Source: Selaginella moellendorffii
Taxonomy: Eukaryota; Streptophyta; Lycopodiopsida; Selaginellales; Selaginellaceae
Length of the DNA: 64,000 bases
Assembly (NCBI RefSeq): GCF_000143415.4
Contig: NW_003314322.1
Coordinates: 437,213 to 501,212 of the forward strand
Reading direction: 5' to 3'
Part shown: positions 55,073 through 64,000 of the stretch, piece by piece
Position numbering within the stretch: position 1 is the stretch's first letter
How the letters are laid out: each line of letters opens with the position of its first letter
Position numbers and translations under genes: made by a program
The notes under the pieces: model-generated
What the model was told of the DNA's origin: nothing
Seen by the model: only the letters and a program-made list of their open reading frames with translations
Database searches by the model: none

Positions 55073-57474
55073 GCAACAAGTCAAGCAAAAACCTGTATCA
55101 ACCAACACAGAGAGAATAATAGGAGACCTCTTGTTATAAAAACGAGCTTAGAAAGTAAATACTGGATGAACTGGTGCCGAGTGAACCCCTTGATAATTGT
55201 AGCGCACGTGGTTTTGACCCTTTATCCTATGGTGATTTACCATAGGATAACACCACAAAGTGGAACCTAACCCTCTTTGTGCCACGTGACAGATGCCATG
55301 TGTCCATGCCACGTGTCAGTAGGAACTTGAGGTTCAAGGCCTTGGGCCACTGAACAAAGGAACGGTGCCAAACTCCCAAGCACGAAGCCAAGGAGTGACG
55401 GAACCGAACTATGGAGCAACTCCCGAGCATAAAGCCCAAGGAGCAAAGGGACAGGAGCCCGGAGCGACTTGGAATAGTCCTAGAATAATCAGCATCCCAA
55501 TGCTAGGACCAACAAGCAAAACGGAGCCAAACAAAGTCTGGCACTATTTCGGCATACCGGTGGCCTAACGCGAGGACATGGGTACTCCACCAGCTAGCAT
55601 GGTGTGGAACTTGGGCTTAGACCCAAGCCGGACGCAGAACAAGGACAGGCATGCAAGCGGAAGCTAAACTATGCCTTAGGTTGGTCGGCCATGCCCGACC
55701 TACCCCCCCCCCCCCCCTTGAGGAACACGCCCAAGCCTCCCTTAGTATCAAGAGTTAGTCTCTGGGACAAGCTCGAAACTTACTAAATATGGAATGGCGC
55801 TAGATTGCGAATTTAGACACGGACGAACACCATTGTGTTCAGGCCGATCTCTACATTCCGTAGATATGCCAAATGAGCAAATCTGGGCACTTTCCATAAA
55901 TAGCATTTGGGACCGAAATGAGACCAACGCTAAGGGCATGATAGCGAGCATGTTTAGCAAACACGGTAAGCTATCATGTAGCGATATTGAGGGACCAATC
56001 AATACGTGAGGGTTCTTGTCAAGCTAGTGCAAGACAGAGCAAAAGAGAACTAAGAGCCAGGCCGAGTATGCTCAGCTAGAAACACATAGGAGTTCCTACC
56101 TTATGTCCATCTGGCTAAGTACAGATGCTAAGCCCAGTAAACTAACACTTGAACAAGAAGGGTTGATAAAGGGAACCAGTAATACCGACCTCCTGCCATC
56201 GTGGCAGTAAGGTAAGAGTGTCCGTAAGGACTAGTCGACAGGTAACTTTCAATACCCAAAGTCACATTCGCGACAATAATACTCCCAAAAGAAATATGGA
56301 GGGGTCACTAACTTATTCGCACAAGATCCCTCCGTTACTCATGTGACTCCTCGTTTCTCAAATGCATCTCAGTGTCCAAACCTTCCACTGCAGTAGCACC
56401 AACAGGACATTGTTGACGCTAAGGTGTCCACCTAGGAAATGGTGGCTGCCAATCTGGAAAACATCGACAATGTTAATAAGTGTGACTAACTTTATCACAC
56501 GCCCAGCAATGAACATCACAGCCATGACCACGGCCTCGCCCTTGTCATTAGACTTGAGCAGCAGCAGCATCAACCTCCATTGGAACAAGACCATCACCCA
56601 TAAGAAGTGGAGTTGAAGGATGTGCTATAAGAAGTGGAAGAGGCGATGTCTCATAATGTTGTGCTAAATGAAGAGCATCGTCAAGAGTGGCAAGAGCAAA
56701 TGCATGTATGACAAAATCTTGACGAAGTGCTGGCCATAACATTCCTAGCTTGATCCACTCCGACATATTTGGCTCTGCCCAAAGCAAGAGGCTTCAGAAG
56801 CAAATGCCAAATTGCATCATCGACTCAAATGGCCCTTGACAAAGATGATGCAATTGTTGGAAGGCATCATCACAATCGTCAGCATGTCCAAATGCACGTT
56901 TGAAAATGTCCAGGAGAACACTCCAATCCCCATGAGTGGCTGCACTCAAACCATTGTACCACTGCAATGCCATCCCTTAAAGACATGTGGCAAACTCACG
57001 CACATGAGGGAAACTCACATCAAGCATGATATGTGGCAATCACCGTGAAGTGATTGAACCAATGATACACATCATCCTCGGGATTCCCGCGAAAGAATTC
57101 TGGTGAAACGCAAAGATTGGCACCAACAGCAAAAGAAGTTGTACCACGTGCCATGAATGCCACCATCAACTGAGTTTAGTTGTTCAATTGCAATCACATA
57201 GCATCAAACAATTGTATCAACTGCTGCTCCAGAGTCAAAGGAGGAAATTGCTAATCTACCAATGAAAAAGAGGAAAAATGAAAAAAAGCTAGAAGGAAAG
57301 GGAAATTTAAACAATGCAAAAAGTTAGATGTAAACCAAAATCTTAAAAGAAAAGAACAAAAGAAAGGAAATGGAAAAAGTTAAATTTAGACGATGCAAAA
57401 AGCAAAATTTAAATCAAAATCCCAAATCCAAACACTTCTTAAGGACAATCAAAGTTACCCCTTATTTCCACCAA
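55073..57474 (-). mobile_element. Second copy of gypsy gag-protease, split by a solo LTR
   Basis: Positions 55073-55197 plus 56276-57012 match 51958-52825 in the same orientation. This includes protease (upstream of the solo LTR in element order) and gag with LGMLWPALRQDFVIHAFALA (56787-56548). Further gag/leader sequence (57012-57474) is present only here and is A-rich near 57250-57420. Directly before the right 168-bp repeat, the minus strand reads TTGGTGGAAATAAGGGG. A TGG one base after the repeat is a possible primer site. This is consistent with the 168-bp repeat being the 5' LTR of this element. Confidence 0.65.
55198..56275. mobile_element. Solo LTR with 5-bp target-site duplication
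   Basis: Begins TGTAGCGCACG and ends TTCGCGACA, 1078 bp, flanked on both sides by ATAAT (55193-55197 and 56276-56280). The empty site is preserved in the related element at about 52076-52085, which reads CTTGATGATACTCCC without the insert. This defines the insertion exactly. It has no coding content, as expected after LTR-LTR recombination. It carries a poly-C tract at 55704-55718 and has a reverse-oriented partial relative at 47352-47974. Confidence 0.93.
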
Positions 57475-57642
57475 TGTGAGTGCATGGAATATGAAAAGGG
57501 AATATAGAAAATATACATCTAAATTAACCCAAAAATCTTACCTTATATATAAAAGTGAGTGGTTCAGATTGCTAACAGTTACCAAAATCCCATTACGCTA
57601 ATATTAGTATATGGCATTGTAATTATACACTTAAACTTCACA
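57475..57642 (-). repeat. 168-bp TG..CA terminal repeat, right
   Basis: Begins TGTGAGTGCA and ends CTTCACA; partner of 46704-46871 in direct orientation. Gag sequence on its left side and integrase tail beside the other copy put both in the order expected for a minus-strand LTR retrotransposon of about 10.9 kb with nested insertions. Confidence 0.6.
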
Positions 57643-57881
57643 ATGCATTTTAAAATTTTCTTTTTATGGATTTTCTATTTGTACTGTATTTAAGAGATCC
57701 AAATTATCCAATTAGTTATGAGAAAATACTCCAAAATCAGTTTTATAAAATGTCTTAAATGTATTATATTTTGTAATCTAACCGGCATGCTGCTACAAAA
57801 ACACAAGGGGCCCTCAAAGCTAGTTTCCAACGCCTCAGTTCTTAAAAAAGCAGAAAGACTCAGGGTTCTTGGTTTTCGACA

Positions 57882-59342
57882 ATGGTGGAGGAAAAGGAGC
57901 ATCCACTGCTTACCTTCCATGCGCGGCTTCCCCTGGTACCTCTCAAGCACGCCATGACGATGCCGTATCCCAAGGTTCCCGACCCTGTCAAGAAGTTGTT
58001 GATTATGGGGCCACTAGCACCGCTTGGCGACTTGATGCATCGTGGCGGCTATAGTGTAGGGAGGTGGGATATCGAAGCGGACATCCAGTCTTGGTATGGT
58101 CAGCTGCCCGATCGACCCCCTCTCTACTCCTTCTTCACGATCTATTACTGGAACTACCTCTCGCAAATGGTAGGTCTTTTCCGCGACAACCACGAGGAAA
58201 TCTTTGGATCTTTCGAGTCAGGCACCATTGCGAGGCCGGAAGGATGCTTGTTCCGCCGGGGCGTCGCCACTCCAGTCCTACTCTTCTTGCTCGACTTCTT
58301 CAACTTGCCCGACAAGCTGGACCTGGTGCAAGACAGGCTCGTGAATTACATGGAGATCACGGGAGCTCGCTTTGGGGTGCTCACGAATCTCAACTCGTCG
58401 TGGCTGTGCAAGAGGGCTACGGCGAATGAGCTCCTGGTCTCGTCGCCCGCCATGAACAATCCGCTCATGGCGCTCGGCTTCGCAGTGGAGGTGGCGAGGA
58501 AGGAAGGACTGCCACCGCTGACGGGCGTGAGGAGCGTGCTGCCCAAGTTCGACTTCTCTCCCGTCCTTGAGATCTTGGAGCTCGTGTGCAAGCTGAGCAA
58601 CATCGATCCACGCAAGATCGTCGACAAGGCAGTCACGGACGATGGATTCAAGTTCGAAGATCTGAGGCAAGTGGATACGCTACCGCTGCATCGCGATGGC
58701 AACGCTAACCAGACGGTGTTTGCTGTTCGAGCGAAGTATGCTGGACAAGACGTGGTGGTGAAGATCAGGGACTTGACAAGCCAGTTCAAGGCTGGTATCA
58801 ATCTCGGTCTCGCCAAGCTTGCTAAGGAGGTGGACTGCTACACGAGGCTCAAGAACGTACAGGGCTCTGCGGTTCCCAAGCTTCTGTCGTGGGGGTTCCT
58901 CAAGGGGGCGATGTTCGTCTTCGTTATGATGACCGACGGTGGTTTCAGCGAGCTCGAGCAGTGCTCCAATCCTTCGAAGTTCATCTTAAGTGACGAGGGG
59001 GAGACTCTGAAGCAGGCGATGGAGTGCTTGCGCGCGATCCACAAGCGTGGGATTGCCATCCGCGACATCAACACGTCCAAGGTTGTGAGCAAAGTCGACG
59101 AGGCTGGGAAGCTGCATGTTAAGCTGGTTGGCTTTGGCGGTGCCCTGATTACGGAGGTTTTGTCCCAAGAGTGGTATGAAGCTACTGCCAGAGACGTTGC
59201 CCTGCTCGAGAAGGCATGTGATCCACTTAGTCCTGAGAAGTTGATAGCGGAAGTTGATAGGAAGCGATTGCTGGGGAAAGCAAGACGTGATGAAGAACTG
59301 CAGGCGAACAGGCAGGCGAACGGACATCTAGGTAAGGTATGA
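57882..59342 (+). CDS. HsdR_N/PD-(D/E)XK-like plus protein-kinase-like protein (Crinkler-type architecture), intact
   Basis: Single-exon ORF of 486 codons from ATG 57882. The N-terminal half has GYSVGRWDIEADIQSWYGQL, SGTIARPEGCLFRRGVATP, and LVNYMEITGARFGVLTNLNS followed by SWLCKRA. The 'GVLTN...W...R' pattern is what I associate with HsdR_N/restriction-endonuclease-like domains. The C-terminal half is protein-kinase-like: FAVRAKYAGQDVVVKIRDL (lysine), an AMECLRAIHKRGIAIRDINT catalytic-loop equivalent with Asp, and HVKLVGFGGAL where DFG is expected. The metal-binding Asp is thus Gly, suggesting weak or no kinase activity. A nuclease-like domain with a kinase-like domain is known from Crinkler/CRN-type effectors. 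No signal peptide is seen. Domain calls rest on pattern memory. A broken second copy lies at 44983-46612. Confidence 0.7.
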   Translation: MVEEKEHPLLTFHARLPLVPLKHAMTMPYPKVPDPVKKLLIMGPLAPLGDLMHRGGYSVGRWDIEADIQSWYGQLPDRPPLYSFFTIYYWNYLSQMVGLFRDNHEEIFGSFESGTIARPEGCLFRRGVATPVLLFLLDFFNLPDKLDLVQDRLVNYMEITGARFGVLTNLNSSWLCKRATANELLVSSPAMNNPLMALGFAVEVARKEGLPPLTGVRSVLPKFDFSPVLEILELVCKLSNIDPRKIVDKAVTDDGFKFEDLRQVDTLPLHRDGNANQTVFAVRAKYAGQDVVVKIRDLTSQFKAGINLGLAKLAKEVDCYTRLKNVQGSAVPKLLSWGFLKGAMFVFVMMTDGGFSELEQCSNPSKFILSDEGETLKQAMECLRAIHKRGIAIRDINTSKVVSKVDEAGKLHVKLVGFGGALITEVLSQEWYEATARDVALLEKACDPLSPEKLIAEVDRKRLLGKARRDEELQANRQANGHLGKV

Positions 59343-59599
59343 TATCTGGTACGTAGGGGCAACTTGGTCTGTATCCTTTTCAGCTCTGCTTTATGTTTTA
59401 GTGTCATGTTTGTATTTTTCTTCCTTTTTGTTCTTGCAACTTCTAGCAAGAACCTTGGAGATATTTAAAATCGATTGGAAAGGCGATCCTCCACTCTTTC
59501 TCTCGAGCAATGCGGCTGCCCTTCGATGCAGACACAAGCTGACCTCTCGTAGCCCTCTCTACAGTGTTGCAGTGGACGAAGCAGAGTGACAGGAATTAG

Positions 59600-59915
59600 T
59601 GAAAAGCTCATCGTGCGACGGGCATGATGTTGACTGACATCTTCGAAGAAGAGCTCAGGATCAAAGTTTATCACGCCAGAAATAAATATATCGACATCGT
59701 CTTCTTAGTTTTAGATGGACAAGTCATTCTTCTCTTGGACATTTACAATTGAGGACCATCCACACATGGCTGGGAAGCTTCATCCCATCGCGATTTTGTT
59801 GTCACAGAACCCCCTTTTATGTTTTCCCTGCTTGGTCTGTTCGTGGCGTCGGTCATTCCAACAATTGAGGACGATTACACAATGGAGTTCCCAGTAGGAG
59901 CGTCATGAGGTACAT
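59600..59915. pseudogene. Rearranged ATG3 exon fragments, right copy
   Basis: The minus strand at about 59620-59690 encodes FDPELFFEDVSQHHARRT. The plus strand at 59742-59905 encodes FTIEDHPHMAGKLHPIAILL and, after a deletion, IPTIEDDYTMEFPVGAS followed by TGA. Same head-to-head flipped exon arrangement as the left copy. The catalytic Cys segment (HPCRH) is deleted, so no E2 function is possible. Confidence 0.82.
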
Positions 59916-60394
59916 ATAGCGTGGCCCTTCTTTTGCGGCGCCCTCCAGCCTCGTCACCACATCTGTCCAGGTTTTGTTTGCAGGGCGTGCAGGAGTGCCA
60001 TGGCGAGCACAGCCACGGCCACTGGCCAGCCATCCGAGACAGTCATGGGCGCCTTGCAAGCCACTTGCCACGCCGTGGGTAACCACCTTGGCCAGAGATG
60101 AGAAAGTTGGAAATTGAGAGATTTCAACACAACCCAGATGAAGACATTACATAGCAAACTCTCTCAGTAAGAATTTAGGAAGAAAGCAGCTTGTGGCTGA
60201 AGAGTTTGGGAGGCCAAGACCACATGCTAGGGGCAGGATTCAGGTGAGCAATCAAGGAGATGTAGCAAGGCCAAGACCAAGATGAAGCTTATTTGATTGA
60301 TGAGTTTTTTGTATGCTGTGCAAGATTCAGGCTGGCATGTAGTTATGCCCAGTAATGATTCATGTGACTACCAGGTTGCAGACAAAGCCATCAT
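59916..60394. other. Unassigned sequence between duplicated blocks
   Basis: About 480 bp with short ORFs only (e.g. minus 59853-60086). No domain is recognised. It sits between the right inverted-repeat arm and the HIPL remnant. Confidence 0.4.
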
Positions 60395-60800
60395 TTCCTC
60401 CTTCGGTAACCAGGTTCCTTACGCTTGTTTGATAAGCTCAGTAGCAAAAGCAGGGGGACGGATCGCACTCTCCTTTCAGCAGCGAAGGAGTCGCATTTCT
60501 ACCCATGCAAAGCGAAAGCTCAAGTCAAGCAGTGAGAAGAAGCAATCCACATACCGAGCAAAGCACTTTCTTGATGTAGTTCGCGCAAGTTGCATCGGAG
60601 ATATTGGCCGAATCATCCGACACAGAGCAGCAGAGTACTGGTAGCATTTCTAAAGAACCGACATCCTGCAATGGAGCCTCTGAGACAAGAGAAACCCCAC
60701 GAGGCAAGAAAATTTCAAACTTGGTACCTTGAAGCTGAAGCAGAGCAAAGCCGCCATCCTCCTCAATCGTCCTTTTGGACGCTACATGGGACCCTACAGC
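60395..60800 (-). pseudogene. HIPL gene remnant
   Basis: Positions 60395-60455 match an internal intron/exon edge of HIPL (42370-42460: GGTAACCAGGTTC ... TTTGATAAGCTCAG). They join directly to sequence matching 43730-44170 from the 5' part of the gene, so about 1.3 kb is deleted between. The minus strand keeps GVSLVSEAPLQDVGSL and ANISDATCANYIKKVLCSV of the Cys-rich N-terminal domain. The signal-peptide exon is damaged. Upstream sequence continues into the ATG3 3' end exactly as it does beside intact HIPL. Confidence 0.82.
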
Positions 60801-61019
60801 CATAACTTTGTCCTGCTACTCACTTGACTCTTGCTAGTAGCTATGCGAATGCGTTGCTCGCAGTCGTGTTCCCCGTGTTGACTCGCAGCCGCTAGGTGCC
60901 TACCAAAGAAACGCCGTCGTGATACCGGAAACTTCTAAAGAATGCGCTGTCTTGGTATTTATCTAGGTGTAAACTGTACAGAACATTATCTCGCCGATAA
61001 TGTACCGGTTTTATGTACC

Positions 61020-62396
61020 TCATGACGCTCCAACCGTGAACTCCATCGTATAGTCGTACTCGATTGTTGGAATGACCGACGCCATGAACTTGAGGAACAG
61101 AAAAAGGTACCTGCGCAAGAATGTCCACTGTCAACAAGCCAAGCAGGGAAATCATACTTATCAACTTCGGGTTCCACTCCTCGTGACAACAAAATGGCGA
61201 TGATCTTTTTCATAACCGGGGCATGGCGGCAAGGATGAACTGATGCATGCTTCCCAGCCATGTGTGGATGGTCCTCAATTGTAACCTGTATGCCAATATC
61301 AGTTCCAATAAAAATCCCATCGTTCTCCAACTTACAGTCTGTCGAGCATGATCTTGACTGACATCTTCAAAGACGAGCTCGGGATCCAAAAGCATTCGAG
61401 ACTGTGAGTTCAAAGTTATGTCAGCATGTCAGCAAACTGTATGTAACACAGACGAAAATGCTTAATTACCTCGTCATATCCAGTTAGCCATACTCTTGGA
61501 ACTTGGAAGTACTGGTCATACCTGTAGTGAGTACCTTAAAAGGACTGAACTTGAAACTCTAGAACGTTAGCTTACGTGATGCTTATATCGTAGGTCCGAG
61601 TACGCAGGATATTGTTATCATCCGGCTCATGAGCTATTAGATAGGGTGCATGTACTGCAGTCTGCGTAATGAACTGAATTTGACAAAAAAAAAGAGAGAG
61701 AAGGAATTTTCCAAAGTGAATACCTCGTCCCGCGTCACAAGGTTATCGGAGCTATCAAAATCGGACATATCCGGAACATCATCCTCGTGATTTACGTATG
61801 TATCGTCAGAGATCAGGATCTGAGGTCTGTCTTCTGTGTCCGCCATGTCCATGGATGGAACTGTGTCATCGTCGTCCTTAAGAGGTCCTGGAACTTGGCA
61901 ATCAAAACTTGAGCTAGAAACGAAACAGCATACCCCCAGGAGCTCCGTGAGTCGCTAGCCAGCCTTCCCCGTCTTCTCCATCGAGCAAAACTTCCCCACC
62001 AGCAGCTGCGTATTCCTCTTCAAACGCGGCCGCTCGTCGCAGGCATGGAACTAAAAAGGAAAAAAAGAATGAAAACTCTATCCAAAAGCTTCTCAAAGGC
62101 ATTACCATTCCTAGTGATCAAAAACTGCTTGTCCTTCGGCAAATGTCCCTTCTGTTTGGAAGGGTCGCCACTCTCCCTGCGAGAAAGAGGAGGAAGAAAA
62201 TAGGTAAACAAGGGACTTTAGGTAGCGTATCATACCAGGACCAGGTAGGGCACTTGGCGACGAGATTGTCACCGGCCTGGACGAATTCCGCGGGAGTCAG
62301 CACGCCTTTCTCGACGAATGCCGAGACCGTGCGAGGACTGGTTATTCGCTCCACGAAACTTTTCATGCCCTCGTGCAATCGCTGCTTGAACGCCAT
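61020..62396 (-). CDS. ATG3: ATG3, E2-like enzyme for ATG8 lipidation
   Basis: Transfers ATG8 from ATG7 to phosphatidylethanolamine in autophagy, in the cytosol and at the phagophore membrane. Exon 1 from ATG 62396: the N-terminal amphipathic helix region and VERITSPRTVSAFVEKGVLT, EFVQAGDNLVAKCPTWSW. Next exons: ESGDPSKQKGHLPKDKQFLI, VPCLRRAAAFEEEY, a flexible acidic region with DMADTEDRPQILI, then RTRTYDISITYD, VPRVWLTGYDESRMLLDPEL. The active-site exon reads IEDHPHMAGKHASVHPCRHA, with the catalytic Cys in HPC. The last exon LFLFLKFMASVIPTIEYDYT ends at a stop at 61020. About nine exons with introns of about 45-75 bp. All catalytic features are intact. Confidence 0.92.
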
Positions 62397-62456
62397 CGTC
62401 GCCTTCGCAGCGAAGAACCAGGAACCCTAAACTCGACTTTAAGTCTCTCGTTTCCT

Positions 62457-63557
62457 TTATGATCCAAACTTTTCAAAAGGGACACAGTATCTCTTCCAAG
62501 TTCTAAAATCGCCATCGCTCAGCGCCAGTCCAATCCCCTGCTGCTGCTGCTCCTCGCCCTCCTTCTTCCCCACCCCCAGATAATACATTCTCAAGCTCCC
62601 ATCTTCCATCTTCACCACATAGGGAGTAGCAACGATCCAATTGTCCCACACCTCCTCCCCTCGCCGAGCTCTCAAGATCGGACCCCCGGGCTCGTCTCCG
62701 CACTGCTCGTCTCTCCTCCACACTAAACCATCCTCCGACGTCGCCAGCCCGATCGCAAACTCGTACTGATAGTTGGATCCCTCGTAGAACATGACGAACT
62801 CGTCTCCGATCCTCAAGACATGCCGCACGGACACGCCACCTTCGTCCCACGAACCGGGCTTGCCACACTCCAGCACCTTTCCCTGCTTGTGCCACAACAG
62901 GCCATCGTCCGAGGTCGCAACTCCAGCCGAGAAGAAGCCCATGTTGTTGTGGCCTCCGTTCTCTCGCGTGTGGTAGCTCATGAGCCACTTATCTCCTGCT
63001 GTCCGGGGAGGAAGAACTCTCGGCCACGATGCCCCGTTTTGATCCCACTCTCCCTCTTTCCCGACGCATAGCACCGGCTTCTCAATCCTCTCGAAGTTCA
63101 GTCCATCGTCCGACGTTGCGACCCCACTCTGGAGCTTCACACCCCTCCGCACGCTCCCAAACAGTGCCACTTCCTCCATGCCTGCTCCAAAGTAGAACAT
63201 CCACCACCTGTCGTTGTGACGGATCACGTCCCCGACGCCGATATGCACCGCGTCGAACGCCGACGGATCATCTGACGGATCCATCACGGCTCCTTCGTAC
63301 AGCGGGCCTTTGGCTCGCTCGAACCTGTAACCATCTTCGCTTGTAGCCATCCCGATGCGGCCCGTTGGCAGGAAAACGTTGAAAGGCTTGACACCAAAGT
63401 TCCACTCGTCCCTTGCCCGTCCATAGTAGTACATCCTGTAGCAGCTGTTCTTCTCACACTTCGCGACCACTGCTCCGGAGAATGCCTTCCTGTCCCACCA
63501 ATTTGAGTCCGGCGCGGCTGGTAAAAGCACAGCTCCAGAGCTCCAGGAGTCCGCCAT
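62457..63557 (-). CDS. GH43/GH32-superfamily beta-propeller protein (arabinanase/levansucrase/invertase-like)
   Basis: Single exon, 366 residues, starting MADSWSSGAVLLPAAPDSNW and ending at 62457. Repeated blade motifs GMATSEDGYRFER, GVATSDDGLNFERI, GVATSDDGLLWHK, GLATSEDGLVWRR and the RMYYYGRARD, WWMFYFGAG, FVMFYEGS, LRMYYLGVG strands are characteristic of five-bladed propeller glycosidases of the arabinanase/levansucrase/invertase fold. Plants have uncharacterised members of this type, some predicted in plastids. No signal peptide is apparent. Substrate unknown; I cannot assign the catalytic acids with certainty. It lies 60 bp upstream of ATG3 on the same strand. Confidence 0.82.
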   Translation of the reverse strand: MADSWSSGAVLLPAAPDSNWWDRKAFSGAVVAKCEKNSCYRMYYYGRARDEWNFGVKPFNVFLPTGRIGMATSEDGYRFERAKGPLYEGAVMDPSDDPSAFDAVHIGVGDVIRHNDRWWMFYFGAGMEEVALFGSVRRGVKLQSGVATSDDGLNFERIEKPVLCVGKEGEWDQNGASWPRVLPPRTAGDKWLMSYHTRENGGHNNMGFFSAGVATSDDGLLWHKQGKVLECGKPGSWDEGGVSVRHVLRIGDEFVMFYEGSNYQYEFAIGLATSEDGLVWRRDEQCGDEPGGPILRARRGEEVWDNWIVATPYVVKMEDGSLRMYYLGVGKKEGEEQQQQGIGLALSDGDFRTWKRYCVPFEKFGS

Positions 63558-63652
63558 AGATCCTAGCTCCTCTGGATAAGGTAAGGTTGTGGACCTTGAT
63601 TATAGCTAGAGAGCTGACTAATTAGCTAATGTCACCACCTAAGCAATTCCTG

Positions 63653-64000
63653 TCACTCTGCTTCTTCCACTGTAACTTCAGACGTGCTCTCTCTGATCTC
63701 TGAACTGGACGAGCCCTCCGCATTGTCAGTGCTAGTCCCGTTGCTATGCACATTGTCGTAGCTCGGATAAGAAACTGGACTCGGAGACTTATGTCTGATT
63801 GCAGCATCAACTCCCGGTAGAATTGTCTTTGGAACGGGTGGAGGAACCCATGCCCTGCCTGCGGTCTCAATCTGTGGAGATGCACTAAAAGCACCATCAC
63901 TGCTAACCGTGTCCTGGTCCTCCATTTCCACAATTTTCACTGAGTTCTCTGTTATTTTGGCGTCTCCATCCCTCTGTCTCCACCATGGTTGGGCGCTTGC
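63653..64000 (-). CDS. C-terminal exon of a gene running off the window, probably PEX14
   Basis: The frame is open from the window edge: QPWWRQRDGDAKITE, then VKIVEMEDQDTVSSD, and AGRAWVPPPVPKTILPGVDA followed by AIRHKSP, Ser/Glu-rich to a stop at 63653. A 'RxWVPPxPP...PxAxxAIRxxKP' stretch near the C-terminus is what I remember of plant PEX14, the peroxisomal docking protein. The rest of the gene is outside the window, so this call is tentative. Confidence 0.5.
   Translation of the reverse strand, partial: ASAQPWWRQRDGDAKITENSVKIVEMEDQDTVSSDGAFSASPQIETAGRAWVPPPVPKTILPGVDAAIRHKSPSPVSYPSYDNVHSNGTSTDNAEGSSSSEIRESTSEVTVEEAE

Larger units (their letters stand above)
57739..59915 (+). repeat. Right arm of the 2.2-kb inverted repeat
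   Basis: Starts at GTTTTATAAAATGTCTTAAA and ends after the ATG3-derived exon block; reverse complement of 44380-46703. The arms face away from the retroelement block: gene 5' ends lie inside, ATG3 fragments outside. Confidence 0.85.

Overview
The window looks like nuclear DNA of a land plant with a very compact gene layout. Introns are mostly about 45-60 bp, neighbouring coding regions are often separated by only 20-150 bp, and the gene set is plant-specific (LOG cytokinin enzyme, lectin receptor kinase, WAT1 transporter, HAL3, SWC6, PPR, bHLH121-like). The combination of tiny introns, a PPR gene, Ty3/gypsy debris and a 100-N scaffold gap fits the lycophyte Selaginella (S. moellendorffii-like). 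This is inference from style, not from a database match.

Region 1 (1-16 kb) is housekeeping: a TAF15b-like RNA-binding protein (-), an unrecognised coiled-coil protein (+), SWC6/ZNHIT1 of the SWR1 complex (-), hydroxyethylthiazole kinase ThiM (+), UPF3 of nonsense-mediated decay (-), the UFMylation/ER-phagy factor CDK5RAP3/C53 (-), cullin-4 (+) and a membrane-anchored hexokinase (+). Region 2 (16-29 kb) holds HAL3 phosphopantothenoylcysteine decarboxylase, a GNAT acetyltransferase, a GT31 galactosyltransferase, a PPR protein whose C-terminal domain is cut off, a decayed LINE, a bHLH121/URI-like factor, a 2.6-kb gene-poor stretch and LOG. Region 3 (29-44 kb) holds a group II intron maturase-like protein with a degenerate RT active site, SLY1 (Sec1/Munc18), TACO1/YebC, PEX10, an L-type lectin receptor kinase, a DUF819 membrane protein, a WAT1/EamA transporter and a GPI-type HIPL (HHIP-like) protein.

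Region 4 (44-61 kb) is the most unusual part. Two arms of about 2.2 kb lie in inverted orientation (about 44.38-46.70 and 57.74-59.92 kb). Each carries the same gene for a two-part protein: an N-terminal part resembling HsdR_N/PD-(D/E)XK nuclease folds and a C-terminal protein-kinase-like part, an architecture reminiscent of Crinkler-type effectors. Each arm also carries captured, internally rearranged exons of ATG3. The right copy is an intact 486-codon ORF and the left copy is broken. Between the arms lies an 11-kb nest of LTR retroelements: 168-bp TG..CA repeats at both ends, a clean solo LTR with a 5-bp target duplication, a 1.66-kb LTR with a tRNA-Met primer site, gag/protease/RT/integrase pieces in both orientations, and an assembly gap. 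The whole block is flanked by direct copies of the HIPL-ATG3 junction: on the left HIPL is intact and ATG3 is a remnant; on the right HIPL is a remnant and ATG3 is intact.

Region 5 (61-64 kb) holds intact ATG3, a GH43/levanase-like five-bladed-propeller candidate, and the C-terminus of a gene that is probably PEX14. Exon joins were worked out by eye from splice signals and family knowledge. Ends described as approximate should be treated so.
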